Shown here: positions 41,483 through 50,170 of the stretch, piece by piece
Position numbering within the stretch: position 1 is the stretch's first letter
Layout: each line of letters begins with the position of its first letter
Origin: Actinocorallia longicatena
Lineage (GTDB): Bacteria > Actinomycetota > Actinomycetes > Streptosporangiales > Streptosporangiaceae
DNA: 64,000 nt
Assembly: GCF_039534125.1 (NCBI RefSeq)
Contig: NZ_BAAAUV010000005.1
Location: forward strand, 248,001-312,000
Direction: 5' to 3'
Position numbers and translations under genes: made by a program
The notes under the pieces: generated by a model
Database searches by the model: none
What the model was told of the DNA's origin: nothing
The model's input: the letters and a program-made list of their open reading frames with translations, nothing else

Positions 41483-42058
41483 TCAGCCGGGGGACTCGAA
41501 GGCGCGGAGCATGAGCTCGGCGAACCGGCGGGAGGCGGCGGCGCGAGCCGGCGGAGAGGCGGCGTGGAGGCCCCTGTTGGCCATGAGCATGAGGATCAGG
41601 TCGTCCAGGACGAAGTCGGGGCGCAGGCGGCCGGCGTCCTTGGCGCGCTCGGCCAGGGCGGCCATCGCGGTCAGGGCACGCCGTCTTCCCTCGGCGAAGT
41701 CGATCGCGCCGGGATAGGCGGCCATGAAGGCGTCGGTGAAGCCGCGGTCTCGGGCGTGCAGCGCGCAGAGCCGTTCGACCACGAGGCGGAAGCCGTTCCA
41801 CGGATCCGGGTCGGCCACGCCCTCATCGACGATGGCGTGGCAGGCCTGCATCTGGTCGGCGAAGGCCTCGGTGACCAGGGCCTGCTTGGTCGGGAAGCGG
41901 CGGTAGAGGGTCGCGGGCCCGACCCCGGCGCGCCGGGCGACCTCCCGCATCGGCACGTCCAGGCCCTCGGCGGCGAACAGGGTCCTGGCGGCGTCGAGGA
42001 TGCGCTCGAGGTTGTCCCGGGCGTCGGAGCGCAGGGTGTGAGGCAAGCGGCCGGTCAT
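41483..42058 (-). CDS. TetR-family regulator
   Basis: About 191 residues. HTH region at about 12-60: ARDNLERILDAARTLFAAEGLDVPMREVARRAGVGPATLYRRFPTKQALVTEAF, of the type that commonly represses an adjacent oxidoreductase. ATG 42058 is one of several possible starts (GTG 42067, TTG 42076). Divergent from a quinone-oxidoreductase-like gene across a 107-bp gap with a 20-bp dyad. Confidence 0.88.
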   Translation of the reverse strand: MTGRLPHTLRSDARDNLERILDAARTLFAAEGLDVPMREVARRAGVGPATLYRRFPTKQALVTEAFADQMQACHAIVDEGVADPDPWNGFRLVVERLCALHARDRGFTDAFMAAYPGAIDFAEGRRRALTAMAALAERAKDAGRLRPDFVLDDLILMLMANRGLHAASPPARAAASRRFAELMLRAFESPG

Positions 42059-42075
42059 CGCTCTCACTTTAGCCA

Positions 42076-42095
42076 AACGGACGGGGGTGTCCGTT
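42076..42095. promoter_or_regulatory. dyad AACGGAC-N6-GTCCGTT, candidate TetR operator
   Basis: Perfect 7-bp arms in the gap between the TetR gene (41483) and the oxidoreductase gene (42166), about 18 bases from the TetR start. Likely autoregulatory and controlling the oxidoreductase. Confidence 0.55.
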
Positions 42096-42165
42096 AACGT
42101 CCGGAGGAATCGGCCGGAGGGGTCCGGCAGGGTGATATCCGGCCAGGTCAGAGGAGGAGAAGAAC

Positions 42166-43128
42166 ATGAAGGCGGTCGTGATCCGGACGTTCGGGGAGCC
42201 TGCGGGGCTGGAGATCGTCGATCTTCCCGATCCCGTTCCCGGCGCGGGGAGGGTGATGATCGCCACGGAGGCGATCGGGGTCGGCGGCGTCGACACGCTG
42301 CTCCGGAGCGGCGCCCTGGCCGCCTACGGCTTCACCGAGGGCCATGTCCCCGGCGGCGAGGTGGCGGGCACCGTGACCGCGGTCGGCGACGGGGTCGACG
42401 TGAGCTGGATCGGACGGCGCGTCTGGGCGTTCACCGGGGTGGGCGGCGGCTACGCCGAGCGGGCGGCCGCCCCGGTCGAGGAGCTCGTCCCGCTGCCCGG
42501 CGAACTGACCGCCGCCGACGCGGTGACCCTGGGCGGCTCCGGAGCGGTCGCCCACTTCGGCCTGGCCCACGCCCGGTTCGCGCCCGGCGAGTCGGTCCTG
42601 GTGCGCGGGGCCTCCGGCGGCATCGGGATCATGACCGTCCAGCTCGCGGCCCGTGCCGGGGCCGCGGCGGTGGCCGTCACGACCTCCTCGCCCGGCCGCG
42701 GCGCGCGCCTGCGCGCCCTCGGCGCGACCCACGTCCTGGACCGTTCGGGGGAGGGGGACGGGACGGCCCCCGGCGCCTACGACGTGATCATCGATGTGGT
42801 GGCGGGCCCGGACCTGCCCTCCTTCTTCCCGAGGCTCGCCCCGAACGGCCGTCTCGTCGCGGTCGGCGCGAGGGGCGGGCAGCCTCCGGCGGACTTCGGC
42901 ACCCACCTCATGGCGGCGTTCCAGAAGTCGATGTCCTTCGCCACCTTCAGCTCCGCGACCGTCCCCTCACCCGCCCGCGGCGCCGTCCGCGCCGCCCACT
43001 TCGCCGCCGCGGTCCAGGGCGGCCTCCGGTCCGTGATCCACGCCGTCCTCCCCCTGGACCGGGCCAGGGAGGCGCACCGCCTGCTGGACTCCGGCGAGGT
43101 CTTCGGCCGTCTCGTCCTCATCCCCTGA
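42166..43128 (+). CDS. NADPH:quinone-oxidoreductase-like MDR protein
   Basis: 320 residues, medium-chain dehydrogenase without structural zinc cysteines. N-terminal MKAVVIRTFGEPAGLEIVDLPDP, GHVPGGEVAGTVTAVG, coenzyme motif VLVRGASGGIGIMTVQLAARAGA with the AxxGxG-like loop, GATHVLD. It probably reduces a quinone or enone with NADPH. Divergent from its likely TetR repressor. Confidence 0.88.
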   Translation: MKAVVIRTFGEPAGLEIVDLPDPVPGAGRVMIATEAIGVGGVDTLLRSGALAAYGFTEGHVPGGEVAGTVTAVGDGVDVSWIGRRVWAFTGVGGGYAERAAAPVEELVPLPGELTAADAVTLGGSGAVAHFGLAHARFAPGESVLVRGASGGIGIMTVQLAARAGAAAVAVTTSSPGRGARLRALGATHVLDRSGEGDGTAPGAYDVIIDVVAGPDLPSFFPRLAPNGRLVAVGARGGQPPADFGTHLMAAFQKSMSFATFSSATVPSPARGAVRAAHFAAAVQGGLRSVIHAVLPLDRAREAHRLLDSGEVFGRLVLIP

Positions 43129-43199
43129 GCAGGCCCCTGAGCAGGACCCCTGAACCGGCCCCGGTACGGGCCCCGTGGACCAGGCCCTAGGATCGGGCA

Positions 43200-44417
43200 G
43201 TGTTGATCGTCGTTGTGGTGTCGCTGATCCTGGTCCTCGTCGTCGGGCTGCACTGGTACCTGTGGGCGCGGCTGGTGCGGGACACGACCGCCGCCGGGGG
43301 GTGGGCGCGGCGGGCCGGGACGGCCGCCGTCGTGCTGATGCCGCTGCTCACGGTGGCGGGGGTGGCGGCCGGGCGGGCCGGGGCCCCGATGGCGGTGACA
43401 CGGGCGCTGGAGTGGCCGGGATACCTCTGGATGGCCGTCGCGCTGTACCTGTTCCTCGCGCTGCTGGCGTCCGAGCTTGTGCGGCCCTGGTTGATGCGCC
43501 GTGGGCGGAGGACGTCCGGGGAGGCACCGGCGGAACCCGCACCGGCGGAACCCGCAGTGGAGGGGGCCGCACGGGAGGAGGCCGCGCCGGAGGTGTCGCG
43601 GCGGCTGGTGGTCGCTCGGGGGATCGCGCTGACGGCCGGGGTCGTCGCGGCGGGGACCGTCGGATACGGGGCCTACCAGGCGTGGCGGCCGCCGCGGGTG
43701 CTGCGGGTCACGGTGCCGCTCGCCAAGCTTCCGCGCGCGGGGCACGGGTTCCGGATCGCGGTCGTCAGCGACATCCACCTGAGCTCACTGGCGGGGCGGG
43801 AGCACTGCAAGCGGATCGTGGACGTGGTCAACTCGACCCAGGCCGACCTGATCGCGATCGTCGGCGACCTGGTCGACGGGGACGTTCCGGACCTGGCGTC
43901 GGCCGCCGCGCCGCTGGCCGGGCTGCGGGCGCGGCAGGGGAAGTACTTCGTGACCGGCAACCACGAGTACTTCTCCGGAGCGCGGCAGTGGATCGACCAC
44001 GTGCGGGAGCTGGGCATCACCCCGCTGGTGAACGAGCGGGTGGCGCTCGGCGCGTTCGATCTGGCGGGCGTCAACGACCTGCGCGGTGAGGCGTCGGGCG
44101 AGGGCCCGGACTTCGGAAGGGCGCTCGGCGGCCGCGACGCCGGCCGGGCGGTCGTCCTGATGGCCCATCAGCCGGTCGTCGTGCACGACGCGGTCGAGCA
44201 CGGCGTCGACCTGCAGCTCTCCGGGCACACCCACGGCGGGCAGCTGTGGCCGGGACCCTACGTGGCCGAGCTGGCGAACCCGACCGTCGCCGGGCTCGAG
44301 CGGTACGGCGACACCCAGCTGTACGTCACCCGCGGCGCCGGGGCGTGGGGGCCGCCCGTCCGGGTGGGCGCCCCCTCCGACGTCACGGTCATCGAACTCG
44401 CCTCCCTCCAGGCCTGA
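43200..44417 (+). CDS. Membrane-anchored metallophosphoesterase
   Basis: 405 residues. Four hydrophobic segments in the first 160 residues, then a calcineurin-like phosphoesterase: metal motifs VVSDIHLSS, GDLVDG, GNHEYFSG, MAHQPV and SGHTHGGQ, all intact. The GTG start is placed by the strong hydrophobic opening LIVVVVSLILVLVVG. Family members of this shape (YaeI/YkuE-like) hydrolyse phosphodiester bonds in lipids or nucleotides. Substrate unknown. The enzyme faces inside or outside depending on the helix count, which I cannot settle. Confidence 0.88.
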   Translation: MLIVVVVSLILVLVVGLHWYLWARLVRDTTAAGGWARRAGTAAVVLMPLLTVAGVAAGRAGAPMAVTRALEWPGYLWMAVALYLFLALLASELVRPWLMRRGRRTSGEAPAEPAPAEPAVEGAAREEAAPEVSRRLVVARGIALTAGVVAAGTVGYGAYQAWRPPRVLRVTVPLAKLPRAGHGFRIAVVSDIHLSSLAGREHCKRIVDVVNSTQADLIAIVGDLVDGDVPDLASAAAPLAGLRARQGKYFVTGNHEYFSGARQWIDHVRELGITPLVNERVALGAFDLAGVNDLRGEASGEGPDFGRALGGRDAGRAVVLMAHQPVVVHDAVEHGVDLQLSGHTHGGQLWPGPYVAELANPTVAGLERYGDTQLYVTRGAGAWGPPVRVGAPSDVTVIELASLQA

Positions 44418-44445
44418 CCCGCGGGAGATCCGCGGCGCGTCAGGC
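44412..44445. terminator. hairpin between converging genes
   Basis: GCCTGAC (44412-44418) pairs with GTCAGGC (44439-44445), with CCGCGG repeats inside. It lies over the two stop codons of converging genes. Confidence 0.5.
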
Positions 44446-44886
44446 GAGCAGCGCGTCGACCGCCTGGGCGACGCGGCGGGCGCGGGTCTCCGCCTGCCTG
44501 GCCGACTCGACGGCGACGATGTGGCGTTTCCTGGCGCTGGGGGACAGGCGGGCGAAGGCCTCGGCCGCGCCGGGAGCGGCGTCCAGGGCCGCGGCGAGGT
44601 CGGCGGGGACGGGAAGATCGCGGGGGGCGGTGTCGAGTTCGAGCACCACCTCGAGGCTGTCGCCCGCCGCGACGCCCGCGAGCCTGCGGTGCTCGGCGCT
44701 GACGGGCAGCAGGGTCCTGCCGCCCATGACGCCGAGCGTGCTGCGGTAGGTGTGGGCGCCGAGCGTGACCGTCACCGGGGGGCGCCGCCCCGAGCCGAGC
44801 GCCTCGACGATCTCGTCGGGCACCTCGATGCCGGTGGCGGTCCTGCCGTGGGTCTCCAGGACGGCGTGGAACTTCAGGGCGGTCAT
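44440..44886 (-). CDS. DUF1905 + YdeI/OmpD-associated family protein
   Basis: 148 residues. A DUF1905 beta-barrel at 1-90 (MTALKFHAVLETHGRTATGIEVPDEIVEAL, HTYRSTLGVMGGRTLLPVSAEHRRLAGVAAGDSLEVVLELD) followed by a short YdeI-type helical tail (LSPSARKRHIVAVESARQAETRARRVAQAVDALL). Function unknown, although YdeI proteins are linked to stress or antimicrobial-peptide response. Three 11-bp repeats lie just upstream. Confidence 0.85.
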   Translation of the reverse strand: MTALKFHAVLETHGRTATGIEVPDEIVEALGSGRRPPVTVTLGAHTYRSTLGVMGGRTLLPVSAEHRRLAGVAAGDSLEVVLELDTAPRDLPVPADLAAALDAAPGAAEAFARLSPSARKRHIVAVESARQAETRARRVAQAVDALLA

Positions 44887-44938
44887 CGCGGTCTTCCCTC
44901 CGTTGCTGTGCGCTGTACCTCCAGGGTCCCGTCCACCG

Positions 44939-44970
44939 CTTCAGAATCCCTTCAGAACCCCTTCAGGACC
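44939..44970. repeat. three tandem 11-bp repeats, CTTCAGAAYCC unit
   Basis: Units at 44939-44949, 44950-44960 and 44961-44970 (last one truncated by one base and with GAA changed to GGA). An 11-bp period is one helical turn and is the spacing of OmpR/PhoB-type regulator sites. They lie 53 bases before the DUF1905 start. Confidence 0.55.
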
Positions 44971-44983
44971 GGTGTCACGCCCG

Positions 44984-46540
44984 CTACTTCGTGGTGCGGG
45001 GCGTGATGAAGGTGCGGGTGCGGTCCCGGCCGGTGCTCCACACGACGGAGTTGTCCATGGTGCCGACCCGGGCCGTCCTGACGGTGAAGGTGATCACGAC
45101 CGAGCGGTGCGCGGCCAGGGAGCCCGCCCAGGTGAGGCGGCCTCGGGAGAAGCGGGCTCTGCCATCCGTCGAGCGGAAGCCGCCGAGGACCGTTCCGTGG
45201 CGCAGGACGCCGGAGAGGTCGTCGACGAAGGAGGTCCTGGTGAGCGGGCCCGGGCCGAGGTTGGTGGCCCGCAGCGCGTAGTAGACCTTGCGGCCGACGC
45301 GGACGGCCGTCCGGTCGACCCGCTTGTCGACGACGAGCCTGCCGGGAGCGGGCCTCGGGATCGGCGCGGGCGGACTCGGCTGGCCGGTCGCAGGAGTCGG
45401 GCCGGGCGGGGCGGTGACCTGGGTGATGGTCACCGTGGGGGTGGGGGTCTCGGTGGCGATCACGGGCACGCAGTCCAGGGTGGTGGCGAACGGGAAGCTG
45501 TGGATCTCGCCGCCGTCACCGGCGTCTGAGCCGTGCACGAGGCCGCCGACGATGACGTTGCCCTCGATGTTCGAGGAGTTCAGGTCGGTGAGCCGCGCCC
45601 GCGGGGCGAAGATCGTGCCCTCGATCGTGCCGCCCTGCCCCGCGGGCAGCGTGATCTGGGTGGCGGTCGGGAAGTCGAACAGGATGAAGGACGCGTCGGA
45701 TCCGCCGATGCCGGCGAAGTTCGGGGCCGCCCAGGTGAAGGAGTCACCGACGTCGGAGGTGTCGACGACGACCAGGAGCGGGGCGGTGGCCGTCGGCCTG
45801 TTCCCGAAGGTGAGGATGGAGATGTTCGCGAGGTCGGACGCCCTGAGGTGCAGGACGTTCGTGCGGCCCGCGGCGAGGGTGATCCTGGCGTTGGTGCCGG
45901 CGGGGATGCCGGTGGGCGCCAGGGCGGCCCCGTCGCCGTCGCGCAGGTTCACGTTCGAGACGCAGCTCGTCAGCTCGTCGGCGCGCTCGCGGTAGGCGTC
46001 GAACAGCGCGGCCGGATCGAACGGCAGCCCGGGGCCGACCGAGGACGTGTCCTGCCTTGTGGTCAGCTCGACACGGGGAGCCGAATCGTAGGCGCCACCA
46101 CCGTTGACCTGGGTGTTCACGAGAGCGCCGTTGCCGTCGACGCTGAGGACCCGGCTCGCCGCCAGGTCACCGATCTTCACGAACCCCTGGGACAGGACCT
46201 GGAGCGAGCCGCCGGAGGCGCTCGCCGGCCAGTTCACCCTTCCCCCGATGACCAGCGCGGTCGGGTTCGTGTCGCCGGGGGCGGTGAAGGAGCCCGCCCC
46301 GCCGCCGGCGACCCGGTACCGGCCCGTGAGCGTCAGGTCGCCGCCGATCGCCATCGTGCCGTCGTTCTCGTTCCCCGAGACCTCGGCGTCGCCCGCCACG
46401 ACCACGGTGAACCCGTTGCCGCCCGCGACGGGGTTGCTCGCCGCCCGCACATGGGCGTTCGCGGCGAGGGCGGTGGCGAGGCCCGCGGCGGCGACCAGGG
46501 CGGAAACGGCGGCGAGCGCGGGCTTCGAGGACTTCACCAT
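44984..46540 (-). CDS. Secreted choice-of-anchor A protein with C-terminal DUF11-like domain
   Basis: 518 residues. Signal peptide KPALAAVSALVAAAGLATALAANAHVRA, then the choice-of-anchor A domain (about 45-360: GNGFTVVVAGDAEVSGNENDGTMAIGGDLTLTG), ending in a Cys (TTLDCVPV). A Thr/Pro-rich linker (TPTPTVTITQVTAPPGPTPATGQPSPPAPIPRPAP) leads to a DUF11/isopeptide-like domain (LVVDKRVDRTAVRVGRKVYYALRATNLGPGPL). No LPxTG or C-terminal anchor, so it is released or attached otherwise. Such proteins occur in adhesive or matrix surfaces. The first Met is uncertain; ATG 46540 is used because the signal peptide starts there. Confidence 0.8.
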   Translation of the reverse strand: MVKSSKPALAAVSALVAAAGLATALAANAHVRAASNPVAGGNGFTVVVAGDAEVSGNENDGTMAIGGDLTLTGRYRVAGGGAGSFTAPGDTNPTALVIGGRVNWPASASGGSLQVLSQGFVKIGDLAASRVLSVDGNGALVNTQVNGGGAYDSAPRVELTTRQDTSSVGPGLPFDPAALFDAYRERADELTSCVSNVNLRDGDGAALAPTGIPAGTNARITLAAGRTNVLHLRASDLANISILTFGNRPTATAPLLVVVDTSDVGDSFTWAAPNFAGIGGSDASFILFDFPTATQITLPAGQGGTIEGTIFAPRARLTDLNSSNIEGNVIVGGLVHGSDAGDGGEIHSFPFATTLDCVPVIATETPTPTVTITQVTAPPGPTPATGQPSPPAPIPRPAPGRLVVDKRVDRTAVRVGRKVYYALRATNLGPGPLTRTSFVDDLSGVLRHGTVLGGFRSTDGRARFSRGRLTWAGSLAAHRSVVITFTVRTARVGTMDNSVVWSTGRDRTRTFITPRTTK

Positions 46541-46722
46541 GACCACATGATCGGCCGTCCGCTCCCGTGCGGCGAGCGACGGCGCTGGTGCCCCGGTCAA
46601 AGGTCTTTCCATGAGGGGCGACGGCCCGGAGGCCGAGATGACTACTCCATGTAACGGTAAAGAGACATGAGGTGACGTGGCGGGGGCGGTAGTTCTTGAG
46701 GGACGTCTAGGGGAGGGGATCC

Positions 46723-48795
46723 GTGCTGAGGACCGTTGCTGTTCCCGAGACCGGGCGGCGGAAGGAGGCCGGGGGGCGGCGGTGGTGGATCCTCGGCGTG
46801 ATCGGGATGGCGCAGCTCGTCGTCGTCCTGGACGCGACGGTGGTCAACATCGCGCTTCCGTCGGCCCAGCGGGCCCTCGGGTTCGACGACGGCGACCGGG
46901 CGTGGATCGTCACCGCCTACGCGCTGGCCTTCGGCAGCCTGCTGCTGCCCGGCGGGCGGATCACCGACATGATCGGGCGCCGGGCGGCGTTCATGGCGGG
47001 GCTCGCCGGGTTCGCGGTCGCGTCCGCGCTGGGCGGGGCCGCCACGGGATTCCCGCTGCTCGTCGTCGCGCGGGCGCTTCAGGGCTGCTTCGGCGCGCTG
47101 CTCGCCCCGGCGGCGCTCGCCCTGCTCACGACCACGTTCGCCGAGGGCAAAGACCGGGCCAGGGCCTTCGGGGTGTTCGGCGCGCTCGCGGGATCGGGCA
47201 GCGCCGTCGGCCTCCTGCTCGGCGGGGCGCTGACGGAGTACCTCGGCTGGCGCTGGACCCTCTACATCAACCTCGTCTTCATCGCCGCGGCCCTGCTGGG
47301 CGCGGCCCTGCTGCTGCCGCGCACCCCGGGCGACCGGACGGTCAAGCTGGACCTCCCGGGAACCGCGCTGATCACCGGCGGGCTGTTCACGCTCGTGTAC
47401 GGGCTGACCAACGCCGAGCAGAAGGGCTGGTCGGCGACCGAGACCCGGGTGCTGCTCGGCGCGGGGATCGTGCTTCCGCTGGTCTTCTTCCTCTGGCAGG
47501 CGGCCTGCAGGCGGCCGCTGCTGCCGCCGCGGGTGCTGGCCGACCGGAACCGGGCGGCGTCCTACCTGTCCGTCGCGATCGTGGGCGCCGCGCTCTTCTC
47601 GGTCTTCCTGTTCCTGACCTACTACCTCCAGCTCAACCTGCGGTACTCACCGATCCGGACGGGCCTGGCGTTCCTGCCGATGGTCGCCGCGCTGATGGCC
47701 GCGTCCGGGCTGGCGACGGGCGTGCTGGTCCCCAGGCTCGGGCCGAGGGCCGTGGTCCCGGGTGCCATGGCGCTGAGCTCGGCCGGAATGTACTGGCTCA
47801 CCCAGCTCGATCCGTCGAGGGGCTACGCCGAGGGGGTGCTGCCCGCGCTGGTCGTGATCGGCCTCGGCTGCGGCGGGATCATGGCCCCGGCGATGAACCT
47901 GGCGACCTACGGGGTCGGCCCGCGCGACGCGGGCGTCGCCGCGGCCCTGGTCAACACCAGCATGCAGGTCGGCGGCTCCATCGGGACCGCCCTGTTCAAC
48001 ACCCTCGCCGCCACCGCCGCGGCGGACTACCTGACCGCGCACGAGGGCCCGGCCGCCCGGGAGGGCGCCACCCTCCACGCCTACGGCACCGTCTACGCGT
48101 GGGCGGCGCTCCTGTTCGCGGGCGGCTGCGTGCTCATCGCCCTGTTCTACCCGCCCAGGAGGCGGGCCGCCGAGCCGGAGCCGCCGCCGTGGACGCTCGA
48201 TCCCTGGAGCGGCCTCCTCATCACCGAGGACGCCTACCTGGCGCTGCCGCGGAACGTGGCCCGCACCGTCGAGGTCGTCGACGGCAGGGTGGTCTACGCC
48301 GAGCGCACTCCCGCCGCCCACCAGCGGGTCTCCTGGAACCTGACCGTCGCCCTGCGGCTGGCCCGTCCCGGCGACTCCCGCGTCGACATCGTGCAGAGCC
48401 CCGACATGCGGTTCTCCTCGGTCTTCGCGCCCCCGGCCGGCGAGACCGGGCAGCGCTTCACCGTCCGCCGCCCCGACGTCGCCGTGCTCCGGGGCGTCCG
48501 GATGGAACGCCCCGTCGGCTCGCGGGACGTTCTCGCCGCCATCGAGATCTCGGGGCCGCACTCGCTCACCGATTTCGCGCACAAACGCGCCGAGTACGCC
48601 TTCGAGGGCATCCCCGTCTATCTGATCGTGGTCATGGACGGTGAGCGCGTCCACTCGGTCGAGGAGTACCGCCTCGACTGGTCCGGCCGCGGCTACCAGA
48701 TCGCCGCCGTCCACCGCGAACGCCTCGCGGCCGACCTCGGCGGAGGGCTCGAGCTCGATCTGCCGTTCACCGAGCTCGAGCTCCTCCGTACTTAG
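46723..48795 (+). CDS. MFS exporter (DHA2/EmrB type) fused to a Uma2 PD-(D/E)XK nuclease domain
   Basis: 690 residues in one open frame. Residues 1-480 are a 14-helix DHA2 drug-efflux protein: GGRITDMIGRRAAF between helices 2 and 3, and GSGSAVGLLLGGALTEYLGWRWTLY (motif C) in helix 5. Residues 485-690 are a complete Uma2 domain: YLALPRNVARTVEVVDGRVV, RRPDVAVLRG with D585, AIEISGP with E608, FAHKRAEYA with K621, then the usual GIPVYLIVVMDG. The catalytic D-E-K trio is intact. GGGAGGGG precedes the GTG. A nuclease-type domain on an exporter tail is very unusual. It may be a fusion by loss of a stop codon between two adjacent genes; the domain may also have a non-nuclease role. The stop overlaps the convergent LLM gene by four bases. 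Confidence 0.85.
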   Translation: MLRTVAVPETGRRKEAGGRRWWILGVIGMAQLVVVLDATVVNIALPSAQRALGFDDGDRAWIVTAYALAFGSLLLPGGRITDMIGRRAAFMAGLAGFAVASALGGAATGFPLLVVARALQGCFGALLAPAALALLTTTFAEGKDRARAFGVFGALAGSGSAVGLLLGGALTEYLGWRWTLYINLVFIAAALLGAALLLPRTPGDRTVKLDLPGTALITGGLFTLVYGLTNAEQKGWSATETRVLLGAGIVLPLVFFLWQAACRRPLLPPRVLADRNRAASYLSVAIVGAALFSVFLFLTYYLQLNLRYSPIRTGLAFLPMVAALMAASGLATGVLVPRLGPRAVVPGAMALSSAGMYWLTQLDPSRGYAEGVLPALVVIGLGCGGIMAPAMNLATYGVGPRDAGVAAALVNTSMQVGGSIGTALFNTLAATAAADYLTAHEGPAAREGATLHAYGTVYAWAALLFAGGCVLIALFYPPRRRAAEPEPPPWTLDPWSGLLITEDAYLALPRNVARTVEVVDGRVVYAERTPAAHQRVSWNLTVALRLARPGDSRVDIVQSPDMRFSSVFAPPAGETGQRFTVRRPDVAVLRGVRMERPVGSRDVLAAIEISGPHSLTDFAHKRAEYAFEGIPVYLIVVMDGERVHSVEEYRLDWSGRGYQIAAVHRERLAADLGGGLELDLPFTELELLRT

Positions 48796-49766
48796 AACCC
48801 CGCGCCGGGGGCGAGGGTCTTGAGGGTGTGCGCGGCGGCCGGGTCGGCGTCGGTGCAGGCGGGGACGATCACCAGATCGTCGACGCCCGCGGCCTCGTAG
48901 GCGCGCAGCCGGGCGAGGACGGCGTCGCGGTCGCCGAAGGCGGTGACGGCGAAGACGAGCTCGTCCGGGATCGCGGCCAGCAGCTCGCGCGGATGGGGAC
49001 GGCTCCTGGCGAACTCGACGACCTGGGCGAAGCCCGCCCGCTCGAACATGTCCGAGTAGCCGGGCGCGGCCAGGTAACCGACGACGCCGCGGCGGATCTG
49101 GTCGACGGCGGCGGCGTCCGGATCGACACAGGTGGGAATCCACGCGGCCACCCGCGGCCGCTCCCGTCCGATCCGGTTCGCGGCCTCGCCCAGGGCCTCC
49201 GCGAGCTCGCCCGCCGTCGTGGGATCGACGAGGTTCACCACCATCCGGGCCGCGTGACGGGCGGCCGTCGCGATGGCGCGGGGGCCGAACGCCGCGATGG
49301 TCAGATCGGCGCCGGGGGCGGCCAGCCGGAGCCGGTAGCCCCGCGAGCCGACCTGACGGCCGGTGAAGCCCGACTTCCCGCCGGCGAGGATCGGGGCGAC
49401 GGCCTCGGCGGCCTCCTCCAGGGCGGCGCCGGGCGCGGAGCGCGCCCGGCCGTGCCACTCCTCGACGACGACCGTGCTGGACGTGCCCAGCGCCACCTGG
49501 ACGGGACGCCCGGTCAGCGCCGCCACCGACGCCGCCCCCATCGCGATCATCATGGGGTCGCGCACCTGGACGGCGAAGGGCCCCAGCACCAGCGAGGAGG
49601 TGCGCATGGCCGCCCCGGCCGCCGTCGCGAGAGCGAAGGCGTCATAGGTGGCCATCTCACCGATCCACACGGCCGGGTAGCCCAGCTCGTCGGCGATCCG
49701 CGCGGTGTCCAGGACCTCCGCGGCGGGCCTGTCCTGCCAGAGTCCGAGGGAGACCTCGATGTTCAT
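48792..49766 (-). CDS. LLM-class F420-dependent oxidoreductase
   Basis: 324 residues of luciferase-like TIM-barrel type: NIEVSLGLWQDRPAAEVLDTARIADELGYPAVWIGE, then SSLVLGPFAVQVRDPMMIAMGAASVAALTGRPVQVALGTSS, and LTIAAFGPRAIATAA. These use F420H2 (or FMN) to reduce or oxidise ketones, imines or thiolesters. ATG 49766 follows GGAGGG. Last gene of the eight-gene operon; probably acts on an intermediate of the same pathway. Confidence 0.88.
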   Translation of the reverse strand: MNIEVSLGLWQDRPAAEVLDTARIADELGYPAVWIGEMATYDAFALATAAGAAMRTSSLVLGPFAVQVRDPMMIAMGAASVAALTGRPVQVALGTSSTVVVEEWHGRARSAPGAALEEAAEAVAPILAGGKSGFTGRQVGSRGYRLRLAAPGADLTIAAFGPRAIATAARHAARMVVNLVDPTTAGELAEALGEAANRIGRERPRVAAWIPTCVDPDAAAVDQIRRGVVGYLAAPGYSDMFERAGFAQVVEFARSRPHPRELLAAIPDELVFAVTAFGDRDAVLARLRAYEAAGVDDLVIVPACTDADPAAAHTLKTLAPGAGF

Positions 49767-49777
49767 CCCGGCCCTCC

Positions 49778-50170
49778 TCAGGCGGCGAAGTCGGCGGCCA
49801 GGCCCATGCCGCGCAGGAGCGTCGGCCGGTCGTAGTACTCCAGCCACTCGGCGACGAGCCCGTCCCTGACCGTCAGCACGCCGACGACCGGCACCTCGGC
49901 ATGGCCGCCGCGCTCGGTGTCGAACACGTCGACCCGCTGCACGAACACCTTGCCGTCGATCTCGCCGAGGGACTCGACCCGCAGCTCGAGCCGGATCAGC
50001 CCCTCGGCGAGCAGCGCCAGGCGCTCGGCGATGGCCTCCCGGCCGACGATGGGCTCGTGCATGACGCTGTGCAGGACGCCGTCCGGGGCGAACAGCGCCT
50101 CCACCCGGAGCCAGTCCAGTTCGTTCCAGGCGGTGATCATCTCCTGGACGACGTCGATCTCGGCGCTCAC
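49778..50170 (-). CDS. Limonene-epoxide-hydrolase-like (NTF2-fold) protein
   Basis: 130 residues. NTF2-like fold with EMITAWNELDWLRVEALFAPDGVLHS. The Asp-Arg-Asp triad of limonene-1,2-epoxide hydrolase is conserved in place: R79 and D81 in FVQRVDVFD, and D114 in WLEYYD. LEH-type enzymes open epoxides with water. GTG start at 50170 overlaps the ligase stop (GTGA). It would open an epoxide or enoyl-like adduct in the pathway. Substrate unknown. Confidence 0.75.
   Translation of the reverse strand: MSAEIDVVQEMITAWNELDWLRVEALFAPDGVLHSVMHEPIVGREAIAERLALLAEGLIRLELRVESLGEIDGKVFVQRVDVFDTERGGHAEVPVVGVLTVRDGLVAEWLEYYDRPTLLRGMGLAADFAA

Noticed and set aside
43129..43199. Short 13-bp imperfect direct repeats after the oxidoreductase stop
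   Set aside because: GC-rich, short and degenerate; nothing points to function.
44939..44970. PhoP box
   Set aside because: The 11-bp period fits, but the unit CTTCAGAAYCC does not match GTTCACC.
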